Origin: an uncultured Pelagibacteraceae bacterium
Lineage (GTDB): Bacteria; Pseudomonadota; Alphaproteobacteria; Pelagibacterales; Pelagibacteraceae
Length of the DNA stretch: 44,364 nt
Assembly: GCA_902589505.1 (NCBI GenBank)
Contig: CACITE010000009.1
Span: 1-44,364 of the forward strand
Direction of reading: 5' to 3'
The notes beneath the pieces are model-generated. The model did no database searches. It was given only the letters and a program-made list of their open reading frames with translations, and had not been told where the DNA came from. Shown here in pieces: positions 18,198 to 27,625 of the stretch. The position numbers were made by a program, and so were the translations under genes. The first letter of the stretch is position 1, and every line of letters begins with the position of its first letter.

Positions 18198-19880
18198 ATG
18201 AAAGATAAAGATACTGTAATTTATGAGCCCTCATACACGCCTAATCAAAATTGGGTAAAGGAATTAGACCCGAGGCAAATGGATTCTTCTTTAAGTTCAT
18301 TTGTGGCCCCGAAAAATGACAGTAGAGTTATAACTTTATGTAGACCTTTTGCTGTCTTGCCGAAAACTTCTTATAGTTCTCCTGTTACGCTGCCCTTAGG
18401 ATTGGCTTATGTAGGTGCCGTTTTAGAAAAGGCTGGATATAAAACGAAAATTATTGATGCCACTGGAGAACAGCAGCCTGTTAAAATCAGAAGATCTGAA
18501 AATAACCTATATAATCTTCAGGGTTTAACATCCGAAGAAATATTAGAAAAAATTGATCCTGAGACATTTATTTTTGGAATCTCTTTAATGTTTTCTTCTG
18601 AGTGGTTTGCACATAGAACTCTCATCGAACAAATAAAAAAAAAATATCCAAATATTATTATAGTAGCTGGTGGAGAACACTCCTCTGCAATTCCAGAATA
18701 TGTTTTAAAAAACTGCAACTCTATTGATTACATAGTCAAAGGAGAAGGGGAACTATCAATGCTCGAGTTCTGTTTTAATATGTTTCATAAAAAAAGTGTA
18801 AAAAATATTCAAGGAATATCTTTTATAAACAAGGATAATAAATTTGTAGATAACGGATTTAGTAAAAGAATTCAGTATATTGATGCAATTCCTAGACCAG
18901 CTTGGCATCTGCTAAAACCTGAAAACTATTTCACTAATTCTTTTACAATAGGATTGGCTAAAGGGAAATTGAGAAATATGCCAATCTTAGCTACAAGAGG
19001 TTGCCCTTATCAATGTACATTTTGCTCGAGCCCAAGTATGTGGACAACGAGATATATAATGCGTGACCCAAAAGAAATAGTCAGCGAAATAGAGTGGTTA
19101 ATAAAAAAATATGATGCAAATGATTTTGAATTTTTTGATTTAACAGCAATAATAAAAAAAAGTTGGATATTAGAATTTTGTGATGAATTGAAAAAAAGAA
19201 ATATAAATAACATTACTTGGCAATTACCAGTGGGAACTAGATCTGAGGCGTTGGATGAAGAAACTTTGAGAGCTATTTATGATTCTGGTTGCGCATATAT
19301 TTGCTACGCACCAGAAAGTGGAAGTGAAAAAAGTCTTAATATAATTAAAAAACGTGTAAAACTTGATAGACTTGCCGAAAGCATAAAAGCTGCTGTGAAA
19401 ATTGGTCATACTGTAAAATTAAATTTTATTATAGGCTTTCCTCACGAAACTTTAGCTGATTGTTTAAAATCCATTTTCTTCGGAATATACTGTTCTATAA
19501 GATTCGGTATTTACGATGTTAATTTTGCTATGTTTTCACCTTATCCCGGGTCCGAGCTATTTGAAAAGCTTAAAAAAGAAAAAAAACTATCACTAGATGA
19601 TGATTATTTTAAAAAATTAATGGCCTACATGGATGTAACACAGCCTTACTCTTATTGTGATAATGTTTCTGGTAGAACTTTATCTATAATAAGATTTGCT
19701 GGTTTTTCACTTTCCTACGCTGCTATTTATTTATCAAGACCGATTAGAATATACAGATTAATAAAAAACTTGTTCAAAAAAGAATTTTTTCCAAGCAATC
19801 TGTTTGAACAAAGAGTTTATGATTTTTATGTAAGATTAAAACTCAATAAAAAGGAAAAAAATGCAGCTGTTAACAGTTAA
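18198..19880 (+). CDS. B12-binding-domain radical SAM protein
   Basis: 560 residues. An N-terminal cobalamin-binding-type Rossmann domain (about 45-210, with LPLGLAYVGAVLEKAGY, then VAGGEHSSAIPE and IVKGEGE) is followed by a radical SAM barrel. Its CxxxCxxC cluster is Cys269, Cys273 and Cys276 in TRGCPYQCTFCSS. Later motifs include APESGS and NFIIGFPHET. Class-B type enzymes of this architecture often methylate unactivated carbon or phosphorus, or rearrange lipids. The substrate is unknown; the setting suggests a sugar, lipid carrier or lipid modification. It ends convergently with gltB: the palindrome TTAA at 19877-19880 supplies the stop codons of both genes. Confidence 0.88.
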   Translation: MKDKDTVIYEPSYTPNQNWVKELDPRQMDSSLSSFVAPKNDSRVITLCRPFAVLPKTSYSSPVTLPLGLAYVGAVLEKAGYKTKIIDATGEQQPVKIRRSENNLYNLQGLTSEEILEKIDPETFIFGISLMFSSEWFAHRTLIEQIKKKYPNIIIVAGGEHSSAIPEYVLKNCNSIDYIVKGEGELSMLEFCFNMFHKKSVKNIQGISFINKDNKFVDNGFSKRIQYIDAIPRPAWHLLKPENYFTNSFTIGLAKGKLRNMPILATRGCPYQCTFCSSPSMWTTRYIMRDPKEIVSEIEWLIKKYDANDFEFFDLTAIIKKSWILEFCDELKKRNINNITWQLPVGTRSEALDEETLRAIYDSGCAYICYAPESGSEKSLNIIKKRVKLDRLAESIKAAVKIGHTVKLNFIIGFPHETLADCLKSIFFGIYCSIRFGIYDVNFAMFSPYPGSELFEKLKKEKKLSLDDDYFKKLMAYMDVTQPYSYCDNVSGRTLSIIRFAGFSLSYAAIYLSRPIRIYRLIKNLFKKEFFPSNLFEQRVYDFYVRLKLNKKEKNAAVNS

Positions 19881-22800
19881 ACAGCTTTCAAAATTTTTGC
19901 TTTTGTAGTTATAGGATTTAATAATTTATCAAGCATTTCTTTAGGGCAAACTTGCTTAAAATTTTTAACTTCATTGGAATATTTTTCTAATATTTTAGAA
20001 GCAATATTAGATTGAGTTTCTTTAAAATGTTCTTCTATTAATTTTTTTAAGTAATTTTTCCAAAAATCAGTTTCAATTTTTTGCCAAATTACTGAACTTG
20101 AATTAACATAATTTTCAAATTCTTCATTTGGATCATAAATAAATGCCATACCTCCGGTCATGCCGGCAGCAAAATTGTCACCAACTTTACCCAATATTAC
20201 AACATATCCTCCAGTCATATACTCACAGCCATTTGAGTCGCAACCCTCAATTACTGCTATCGCACCAGAATTTCTTACTGCAAATCTTTCACCAGATTGT
20301 CCAGCTGCGAAGAGTTTTCCTGATGTGGCTCCATAAAGCACAGTATTTCCTAAAATAGTATTTTCATCGCTAACCAAATTACTTTCAGCTGGTGGCTTTA
20401 CAACTATTGTTGCTCCAGAGAGACCTTTTCCGACATAATCGTTTGCATCTCCAGTTACATTTAACTTTAAACCTCTTATGCTAAAAGCTCCTAGTGATTG
20501 ACCAGCAGAACCCGAAAGATTAACTTCTACCATATTTTCCATTACATTTTTGTTACTAAAATTTTTAAGAATATAATGCGATAATCTTGTTCCAACAGCT
20601 CTGTTTACATTTTCAATTTTATAACTTGAACGAATTTTGTTTTTTTGAAAAAAAGAATTTCTTATATCTTCATAAATTTTTTCATCCAAGCTTGAGGGAA
20701 CTTTATTTATCAAATTAGGAATACAGTATCTTTTGTTTTCTCCGGCATCCGCTGTTACCAATAATGGATTAAGATCTAAATCATCTAAATTTGACATACC
20801 TTTGCTTACCTGTCTTAAAAGATCTGTTCTACCAATAATTTCATTTAAATTTTTGAATCCTAAAGCTGATAAAATTTCTCTAACCTCTTGTGCAATAAAA
20901 TTAAACAAATTAACAACTTTTTCAGGTGTTCCAGTAAATTTTTTTCTTAATGCTATATCTTGAGTACACACACCCACAGGACAAGTATTGGAATGACATT
21001 GGCGTACCATAATGCAACCAATCGAAACTAGAGATGTTGTGCCTATTCCAAATTCCTCAGCTCCCATCATTGCCGCTATTACTACATCTCTTCCTGTTTT
21101 TATTCCTCCATCAGTTTTCAAGGTTACTTGATGTCTGAGACCATTTAAGGTTAAAATTTGGTTTGCTTCTGTAAGACCCATTTCCCATGGAATTCCCACA
21201 TGTTTTATGCTTGTCTGTGGACTGGCACCAGTACCACCTGAATGTCCTGAGATCAAAATAACATCAGCTTTTGCTTTTGCTACACCGGCAGCAATAGTTC
21301 CTACACCAGTTGAAGCTACTAATTTAACACCCACTCTTGCTTTAGGGTTAGTTTGTTTTAAATCATAAATTAATTGAGCTAAATCTTCTATAGAATAAAT
21401 ATCATGATGAGGAGGAGGAGATATTAATGTTACTCCGGGAGTTGAGTGCCTTAATTTTGCGATTTCTTTTGAAACTTTAAAACCAGGCAATTGACCTCCT
21501 TCTCCGGGTTTAGCTCCTTGTGCTATTTTTATTTCAATCTCATTACAATTATTTAAATATTCAATAGTTACTCCAAATCTTGCTGAAGCAATTTGTTTAA
21601 CTTTCGAATTTGAACTATCACCATTTTTCATTTTCAAAAATCTTTTTGAATCTTCTCCGCCTTCACCACTACAAGAAGCACCTCCGATTCTATTCATTGC
21701 AATAGCCAAAGTTTCGTGAGCCTCTGAAGATAAAGCGCCATGCGACATGCTTCCACTTCCAAATCTTTTTCTTAAACTTTCTATTGTTTCAACTTCATTA
21801 ATTTTTATTTTTTTTCTTAAGTATTTAAAATCAAGCAAATCTCTTAAATTTATGGCAGGTAAATTATAAATATTTTGGGTATATTTTTTATAGGTTTCGT
21901 ATGAATTGTTAGTTACTGCTTGTTGCAACATATGAATCGAATTACCTTGGTAATGATGATTTTCTCCACTTTTTCTGTATTTATAAATACCGCCTATTGG
22001 AAGGATTGTAATATTTTTTTGAAAAACTTTTTTATGCAATTCTTTTATCTTTTTTTCAATTCCAAAAATTCCAATACCTGATATTCTGGATATCATGCCA
22101 GGAAAATATTCAGATATAATTGCTCTGCTGATTCCAATAGCTTCAAAATTACACCCACCTCTGTAAGAACTTAAAACAGAAATTCCCATTTTTGACATAA
22201 TTTTTAACAAACCGTTATCTACTGATTTGATGTACCTTTGAACACATTCCTTATAATTGAATTTTCCAAATAATTTTTTTTCATATCTCTGGTATATAGA
22301 ATCAAAAACTAAATATGGATTAATGGTCGTTGCTCCTATTCCCAGTAATACTGCAAAGGAATGGGTGTCAAGAACTTCTGCTGTTTGTACATTAATAGAA
22401 ACAAAACCTCTTATACCTTTTTCAATCAGCTTAGAATTTATAGCCCCAAATGCGAGGATCATTGGAATTGCTGCTTTTTTTTCTGATATTTTTTTATCAC
22501 TTAAAATTAAATGCTTACAACCTTCTCTAACGGCAATTTCGGCTTCAAAACACAATTGGTTTAATCTTTCTTTTAGATTAGTTTTTAAATCGAATGTGCA
22601 GTCAAGAACCTGAAGATTTTTTTTGAAAAACTTAGTAAATTTTTCAAATTGAGAATTTGACAAAATTGGACTTTCCAATACATAAATATTTTCTTTAGTC
22701 AAATTTTCAAAGTCAAGAATATTTCCAAGATTTCCGAAGCGGGTTTTCAAACTCATTACTTCATTTTCTCTTAGTGAATCAATTGGAGGATTTGTAACTT

Positions 22801-24376
22801 GGCTAAAATTTTGTCTAAAAAAATGTGATAAAGGTCTATATTTATCTGATAATACAGCAATAGGAGTATCATCTCCCATAGAACCCACGGCCTCTTTTGC
22901 TTCTTCTACCATTGGATGTAAAATAAGTTCTAAATCTTCAATATTCATGCCAGCTAAGTATTGTCTTCGTCTTAACTCGTCGCCTGAATAGGTAAATTTT
23001 TCTTTTGATGTATTAAATTTTTTATCAAGATCAATAATTTGTTTATTATATTTTTTATAGTCCATGGATATTTTATCTTTGATACTTTTATTATTAAAAA
23101 ATTTTCCTTGATCCAAATTTACAGCAACAATTTGTCCTGGCCCAAGTTTACCTTTGGAAATAATTTTATCATTAGCAATCGGTATCATGCCTGTTTCGGA
23201 TCCTGCGAATAAAAGATTGTCTTTAGATATCGTATATCTTAGTGGACGAAGGCCATTTCTATCTGTAGCAACAATAACCCATTTTCCATCTGTGGCCGCA
23301 ATTGCTGCTGGCCCATCCCATGGTTCTATAGTACTATTTAAAAAATTAAATAAATTTTGATGGTTTTTTGGAATTGTTTTTCTTCTCTTCGACCAAGCAT
23401 CTGGGATTAACATAAGTTTTGCTAATGGAATTGATTTGCCTGATCTGACTAATAGTTCAAATACATTGTCTAGTGCTGCAGAATCTGAGTTGCCTGGTTT
23501 AATAACTGGCTTTAACGATTCAATATCATTAAAAAATTCACTTTTCATATCCTGTTCGTGAATTTTCATCCAATTAATATTTCCTTTGAGAGTATTTATT
23601 TCACCATTATGAGCTAAAGTTCTAAATGGTTGAGCTAAATCCCAGCTTGGAAAAGTATTAGTTGAATATCTTTGATGAAAAATAGCAAATCTTGAAACAA
23701 ATCTTTTATCCACCAGATCGGGATAAAATTCTGATAGGGCTTCCGCTAAAAACATTCCTTTGTAAATAATTGATCGTGAACTAAATGAGCAAATATAAAA
23801 ATCATTCAGCTGCAATAAGTTAGATTTTTTTTCAATCTTTTTTCTTATAGCAAATAAATCTCTCTCGAGATTTTCTCCCAACAATTTTTTATTATTAGAT
23901 TTGAAAATTACTTGTGTTATTTCAGGTCGATTATTCTCAGCCTTAGCACCCAAAACACTGGTATTAATTGGAACTTGCCTCCATCTATAAATATAATAAT
24001 TATTACTTAAAAGCTCTGTCTCAATTAATGTTTTACATTTTTCTTGTGCATTATAATCATTGCGAGGTAAAAAAATCATTCCAACGCATATTGCACCTCC
24101 GTCATATGTCCGCCCATAATTTTCAATTTTTTCCTGAAAAAAATCTTTTGAAATTTCAATATGAATTCCAGCACCATCTCCAGTTTTGCCGTCAGCATCA
24201 ACCGCTCCACGATGCCAAACGGCCTTTAGTGCCTGTATACCGAACTCTACTATTTTTCTTGATTTTTTTCCGTCCGTTGAGGCTACAAGACCTACGCCAC
24301 AAGCATCATGTTCTAGACTGGGATAATAAACGTTTCCTTCAGTTAGTTTTATTAAATTTTTTTTATAAAGATTCAT
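19877..24376 (-). CDS. gltB: Glutamate synthase (NADPH) large subunit
   Basis: 1499 residues (E. coli about 1517 before processing). It makes two glutamates from glutamine and 2-oxoglutarate, the second step of ammonia assimilation. In order: class II glutamine amidotransferase domain with nucleophile Cys26 in HDACGVG (the preceding 25 residues are a likely propeptide), central domain, FMN-binding synthase domain (GEGGEDSKRF, KPGEGGQLPG, SGHSGGTGASP), the 3Fe-4S cysteines in CIMVRQCHSNTC (Cx5Cx4C), and the C-terminal GXGXG beta-helix domain. It follows gltD by 3 bases. The order gltD-gltB is the reverse of the E. coli gltBD operon. Confidence 0.97.
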   Translation of the reverse strand: MNLYKKNLIKLTEGNVYYPSLEHDACGVGLVASTDGKKSRKIVEFGIQALKAVWHRGAVDADGKTGDGAGIHIEISKDFFQEKIENYGRTYDGGAICVGMIFLPRNDYNAQEKCKTLIETELLSNNYYIYRWRQVPINTSVLGAKAENNRPEITQVIFKSNNKKLLGENLERDLFAIRKKIEKKSNLLQLNDFYICSFSSRSIIYKGMFLAEALSEFYPDLVDKRFVSRFAIFHQRYSTNTFPSWDLAQPFRTLAHNGEINTLKGNINWMKIHEQDMKSEFFNDIESLKPVIKPGNSDSAALDNVFELLVRSGKSIPLAKLMLIPDAWSKRRKTIPKNHQNLFNFLNSTIEPWDGPAAIAATDGKWVIVATDRNGLRPLRYTISKDNLLFAGSETGMIPIANDKIISKGKLGPGQIVAVNLDQGKFFNNKSIKDKISMDYKKYNKQIIDLDKKFNTSKEKFTYSGDELRRRQYLAGMNIEDLELILHPMVEEAKEAVGSMGDDTPIAVLSDKYRPLSHFFRQNFSQVTNPPIDSLRENEVMSLKTRFGNLGNILDFENLTKENIYVLESPILSNSQFEKFTKFFKKNLQVLDCTFDLKTNLKERLNQLCFEAEIAVREGCKHLILSDKKISEKKAAIPMILAFGAINSKLIEKGIRGFVSINVQTAEVLDTHSFAVLLGIGATTINPYLVFDSIYQRYEKKLFGKFNYKECVQRYIKSVDNGLLKIMSKMGISVLSSYRGGCNFEAIGISRAIISEYFPGMISRISGIGIFGIEKKIKELHKKVFQKNITILPIGGIYKYRKSGENHHYQGNSIHMLQQAVTNNSYETYKKYTQNIYNLPAINLRDLLDFKYLRKKIKINEVETIESLRKRFGSGSMSHGALSSEAHETLAIAMNRIGGASCSGEGGEDSKRFLKMKNGDSSNSKVKQIASARFGVTIEYLNNCNEIEIKIAQGAKPGEGGQLPGFKVSKEIAKLRHSTPGVTLISPPPHHDIYSIEDLAQLIYDLKQTNPKARVGVKLVASTGVGTIAAGVAKAKADVILISGHSGGTGASPQTSIKHVGIPWEMGLTEANQILTLNGLRHQVTLKTDGGIKTGRDVVIAAMMGAEEFGIGTTSLVSIGCIMVRQCHSNTCPVGVCTQDIALRKKFTGTPEKVVNLFNFIAQEVREILSALGFKNLNEIIGRTDLLRQVSKGMSNLDDLDLNPLLVTADAGENKRYCIPNLINKVPSSLDEKIYEDIRNSFFQKNKIRSSYKIENVNRAVGTRLSHYILKNFSNKNVMENMVEVNLSGSAGQSLGAFSIRGLKLNVTGDANDYVGKGLSGATIVVKPPAESNLVSDENTILGNTVLYGATSGKLFAAGQSGERFAVRNSGAIAVIEGCDSNGCEYMTGGYVVILGKVGDNFAAGMTGGMAFIYDPNEEFENYVNSSSVIWQKIETDFWKNYLKKLIEEHFKETQSNIASKILEKYSNEVKNFKQVCPKEMLDKLLNPITTKAKILKAV

Positions 24377-24379
24377 TTT

Positions 24380-25819
24380 TTATGCCACTTTTTCATTTTT
24401 ATTCAATTTTTGTTCTAAGTAATTTCGAATTGATGTTGCAACATCTCTGCCATCCTTAATCGCCCAAACCACTAGCGATGCACCTCTAACTATATCACCG
24501 GCAGCAAAAATGCCCGGAATATCAGTTTCCATAGTTTTCAAATTAATCTTTATTGTTCCGATTCTTGAAATAGATAGTTCTGGTAAATTGAATAATTTAG
24601 GTAAATTCTCAGGATCAAATCCCAAGGCTTTAATAACCATATCAACTCTTATTTTAAATTCTGAGTTTGGAATGGTTACAGGCATTTGTCTCCCGGATGA
24701 GTCTGGATCACCAAGTTTCATTTTCTCAACCAAGACAGAAGAAACTTTTTTGGTTCCAATAAATTCTTTTGGATTTGATAGCCAAATGAATTCTACCCCT
24801 TCTTCTTCTGCGTTATATACCTCTCTTGCTGAACCGGGCATATTTTCTCTATTTCTTCTATACAAACACTTTACTGATTTAGCATTTTGCCTTACTGCTG
24901 TTCTCACACAGTCCATTCCTGTATCCCCGCCTCCAATTACAATTACATCCTTATTTTCAGAATTTAATATTCCGTTTTCAAAATTTTCTACTTTATCTCC
25001 TAAGCCTTTTTTGTTTGATGCTGTTAAAAATTCCATTGCAGAAAAAATATTTTTTAAATTAGACCCGGGTAAATTTATTTCCCTAGGCTTATACACTCCA
25101 GTCGCAATAAGTATCGCATCATGTCTTTTTCTTAGATCATCAAGTGATATATTTTTTCCAATTTCAGAATTTTGCACAAATTTGATTCCACTTTCTTTCA
25201 ATAAATTTGTTCTTCTTTCAACAGCCATTTTTTCTAATTTAAAATTAGGTATTCCATAAATTAAAAGGCCACCTGGTCGATCGTATCTATCATAAATGGT
25301 TATTTTATATCCAATTTTTCTAAGTTCCTCCGCGCAAGTTAATCCTGAAGGTCCTGCTCCAATAATACCGACCGATTGACTTCTTTCTTTTAAAACTTTA
25401 ATGGGTTTTATCCATCCATTTTCCCAAGCATTATTCGTTATATATTTTTCTATGGATCCGATAGTAACAGTGCCATGCCCAGATTTTTCAATCACACAAT
25501 TTCCTTCACACAGACGATCTTGCGGGCAAATGCTGCCACAAATTTCAGGCATATTGTTTGTGCTATGAACCAGTTCATTTGCATCCTTTAATCTACCTTC
25601 AGCGGTTAATTTTAACCAATCAGGAATGTTATTTTGTAAAGGACAGTGTATTTGGCAAAATGGAACACCACACTGGGAACATCTGCTTGATTGTTCTTTA
25701 GCTTTCTCATGAATGAATTTATTATAAATTTCTTTAAAATCTTTGATTCGTGATTTGCTTTTTCTTTTTGTTGGAGTTTGCATACCCACTTTCACAAATT
25801 GAAGCATTTTTTCAGTCAT
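24380..25819 (-). CDS. gltD: Glutamate synthase (NADPH) small subunit
   Basis: 479 residues (E. coli 472). It oxidises NADPH through FAD and passes electrons to GltB. The N-terminal cluster region has the cysteine sets RCSQCGVPFCQIHCP and CGSICPQDRLCEGNC for 4Fe-4S centres. The FAD-binding GxGxxG follows as GIIGAGPSGLTCAEEL, and the NADPH-binding GGGDTGMDC comes further on. IPGIFAAGDIVRGASLVVWAI closes the FAD site. It is the first gene of gltD-gltB and is back to back with uppP. Confidence 0.96.
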   Translation of the reverse strand: MTEKMLQFVKVGMQTPTKRKSKSRIKDFKEIYNKFIHEKAKEQSSRCSQCGVPFCQIHCPLQNNIPDWLKLTAEGRLKDANELVHSTNNMPEICGSICPQDRLCEGNCVIEKSGHGTVTIGSIEKYITNNAWENGWIKPIKVLKERSQSVGIIGAGPSGLTCAEELRKIGYKITIYDRYDRPGGLLIYGIPNFKLEKMAVERRTNLLKESGIKFVQNSEIGKNISLDDLRKRHDAILIATGVYKPREINLPGSNLKNIFSAMEFLTASNKKGLGDKVENFENGILNSENKDVIVIGGGDTGMDCVRTAVRQNAKSVKCLYRRNRENMPGSAREVYNAEEEGVEFIWLSNPKEFIGTKKVSSVLVEKMKLGDPDSSGRQMPVTIPNSEFKIRVDMVIKALGFDPENLPKLFNLPELSISRIGTIKINLKTMETDIPGIFAAGDIVRGASLVVWAIKDGRDVATSIRNYLEQKLNKNEKVA

Positions 25820-25863
25820 AATTTTCCCTTTTATAAGCTTATAATTATATCAATAGAAACAAG

Positions 25864-25881
25864 CCTAAAAGCATTTTTAGG
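25864..25881. repeat. 7-bp hairpin in the gltD-uppP divergent region
   Basis: CCTAAAA and TTTTAGG flank the loop GCAT. It lies about 45 bases upstream of gltD. It lacks a T run in the uppP direction, so a leader or operator role is as likely as termination. Confidence 0.4.
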
Positions 25882-25931
25882 ACATAATAACTGACCTATT
25901 TTTTATAAAATCCGCTAAATTTGTAATTTAT

Positions 25932-25952
25932 ATTGCATAACAGCTATGCAAT
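25932..25952. repeat. 8-bp perfect inverted repeat just before uppP
   Basis: ATTGCATA and TATGCAAT are separated by ACAGC. The repeat ends 10 bases before the ATG at 25963, where a hairpin would touch the initiation region or an operator could sit. Confidence 0.5.
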
Positions 25953-25962
25953 AATCATCATA

Positions 25963-26733
25963 ATGCTTTCTTCAATTGAAATTTTAATTCTTTCAGCAAT
26001 ACAAGGTATTTTTGAATTTTTGCCGGTTAGCTCTGCTGCACACCTGTTTCTAGTTACAAAATATTATTCTTTCATAAACCAGAACTTGTTAATTGATATA
26101 TGTTTACACCTAGGATCTTTATTAGCAATTATTGTTTACTTTAGATCTGACTTATTTCATTTCATTAAAAATAGAAATTTTTTAATAAAAATACTTGTAG
26201 GTACCATTCCTATTATTCCCGTTGGATATATTCTTTATCAAACATCAATTATTGAACATTTAAGAAACTTAGAAATTATTGGTTGGATGAGTTTAATATT
26301 TGGTATTCTTCTATATATAAGCGATAAATCAAAAGTTACAAAGCAAATAAATAAAGATCAATTTACAAATAAAGCCGCTTTATTCATTGGATTGTTTCAA
26401 GTGTTATCTTTAATACCTGGGGTAAGTAGATCTGGAATTACAATAACGTCGGGAAGAGTTTTGGGTTTTGATAGAATAGATGCAACAAAAATTTCATTTT
26501 TCTTATCTATTCCGACTTTGCTCGCTGCAAGCATAATGGGGGTTTACAAAATATATATTGAAGAAAGCGCTGATCTAAACTTCTTAGCAATTATTGCTAT
26601 AATTTTTTCCTTTATTTTTTCTTATGCTACTATTGCACTTTTTTTTAACTTCATCAAAAAATTTAGTTTAAAAATATTTGTAATTTATAGAATAATTTTT
26701 TCATTATTTATACTGGGAATAGTTTATTTATAA
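25963..26733 (+). CDS. uppP: Undecaprenyl-diphosphatase (UppP/BacA)
   Basis: 256 residues, about 8 membrane helices (E. coli 273). It removes a phosphate from undecaprenyl pyrophosphate at the membrane, recycling the lipid carrier for peptidoglycan and O-antigen units. The family motifs are visible: IQGIFEFLPVSSAAH near the N terminus and PGVSRSGITITSGR in the middle. An in-frame TTG at 25933 would add ten residues, but it falls inside an inverted repeat and relatives start near this ATG, so I use 25963. The 3' end overlaps the convergent eamA gene by 10 bases. Confidence 0.94.
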   Translation: MLSSIEILILSAIQGIFEFLPVSSAAHLFLVTKYYSFINQNLLIDICLHLGSLLAIIVYFRSDLFHFIKNRNFLIKILVGTIPIIPVGYILYQTSIIEHLRNLEIIGWMSLIFGILLYISDKSKVTKQINKDQFTNKAALFIGLFQVLSLIPGVSRSGITITSGRVLGFDRIDATKISFFLSIPTLLAASIMGVYKIYIEESADLNFLAIIAIIFSFIFSYATIALFFNFIKKFSLKIFVIYRIIFSLFILGIVYL

Positions 26734-27620
26734 TTTTTTTCATAAATTGGAGCTAATTGAGATAGTAAAACACCACAAAGAATAAGCAAACATCCAATGA
26801 TATTGTTAATACCTAGTATTTGACTTAAAATTATCCATGCAGAAACAGCGGCCACAACTCCTTCAAGTGACATAACTATTGCTGCTGGAGCAGCAGAAAT
26901 ATTTTTTTGCCCAAAGAGTTGTAGAGCAAATGCAGCGCCGCCTGACAAAATTCCTGCATATAAAATTTCTACTGTTTCTAATTTAATTTTTGAAAAATCA
27001 ACTTCCTCAAATGCTAGAACAAGAATAAAAGATAGAGTTGCCACAATTAGATTTTGAGTTAACGCAATAAAGAAGGGAAGATCAAACTCCTTAATGATTT
27101 TTCCAATATAAATAATATGTAATGCCCAAAACACAGCACCAATTAAAACTAATGTGTCTCCGAATCTAACCTCCACATTATTAATATCACTTAAAAAATA
27201 ACCGCCAACTACACATGCAAACACCGATGGCCATATTGACCAATGTAACTTTTCGGAAAATAAAAAATAAATAATAATAGGAACCATTGGTACATAAAAA
27301 ATTGTAAAAAATGCGGAATTAGCTACGTCTGTATAAAGCAAAGAAACCTGCTGAAAAACACACCCTAAAGTCAAAAATATTCCTACTGGAATTATAAGTT
27401 TTATAAATTTAGATGTTTTGTTACTGATTTGATGTTTTATTTTTTTTTTTTCAAATAAAAAAACAAAAGGTGCAACCGCTAGAAAACCAACATAAAATCT
27501 TACGCTATTAAAAGTAAAAGGGCCTATATTATCCATGCCCGCATCTTGGGCTATAAATGTGGTTCCCCAAATTACCGTACAAATAACTAAACAAATAAAC
27601 GATATAGTTTTTTTCATCAA
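26724..27620 (-). CDS. EamA/DMT-family transporter
   Basis: 298 residues with ten hydrophobic helices arranged as two EamA repeats. The first starts CTVIWGTTFIAQDAG and the second FWALHIIYIGKI; the end is GCLLILCGVLLSQL. Members of the drug/metabolite transporter superfamily move amino acids, sugars or nucleotides, mostly outward; the substrate cannot be read from sequence. It starts 5 bases after the aceF stop and is probably co-transcribed with pyruvate dehydrogenase. It contains a 12-A coding tract (27440-27451, T on the plus strand). Confidence 0.88.
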   Translation of the reverse strand: MMKKTISFICLVICTVIWGTTFIAQDAGMDNIGPFTFNSVRFYVGFLAVAPFVFLFEKKKIKHQISNKTSKFIKLIIPVGIFLTLGCVFQQVSLLYTDVANSAFFTIFYVPMVPIIIYFLFSEKLHWSIWPSVFACVVGGYFLSDINNVEVRFGDTLVLIGAVFWALHIIYIGKIIKEFDLPFFIALTQNLIVATLSFILVLAFEEVDFSKIKLETVEILYAGILSGGAAFALQLFGQKNISAAPAAIVMSLEGVVAAVSAWIILSQILGINNIIGCLLILCGVLLSQLAPIYEKNYK

Positions 27621-27625
27621 TAAAA

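Noticed and set aside
11746-19880. Genomic island with mobile-element borders
   Set aside because: The gene content is island-like, but no integrase, transposase, direct repeat or tRNA border was found in or around it.
23968-24459. 163-codon plus-strand ORF across the gltD-gltB junction
   Set aside because: Antisense to both genes, His/Leu/Phe-rich reverse-frame composition, no domain.
24510-25259. 249-codon plus-strand ORF opposite gltD
   Set aside because: Long, but wholly antisense to conserved gltD and Ser/Pro/Phe-rich as expected of a reverse frame; a shadow.
25933-25962. uppP starting at TTG 25933
   Set aside because: The extra ten residues come from an inverted repeat, and family members start close to the ATG at 25963.
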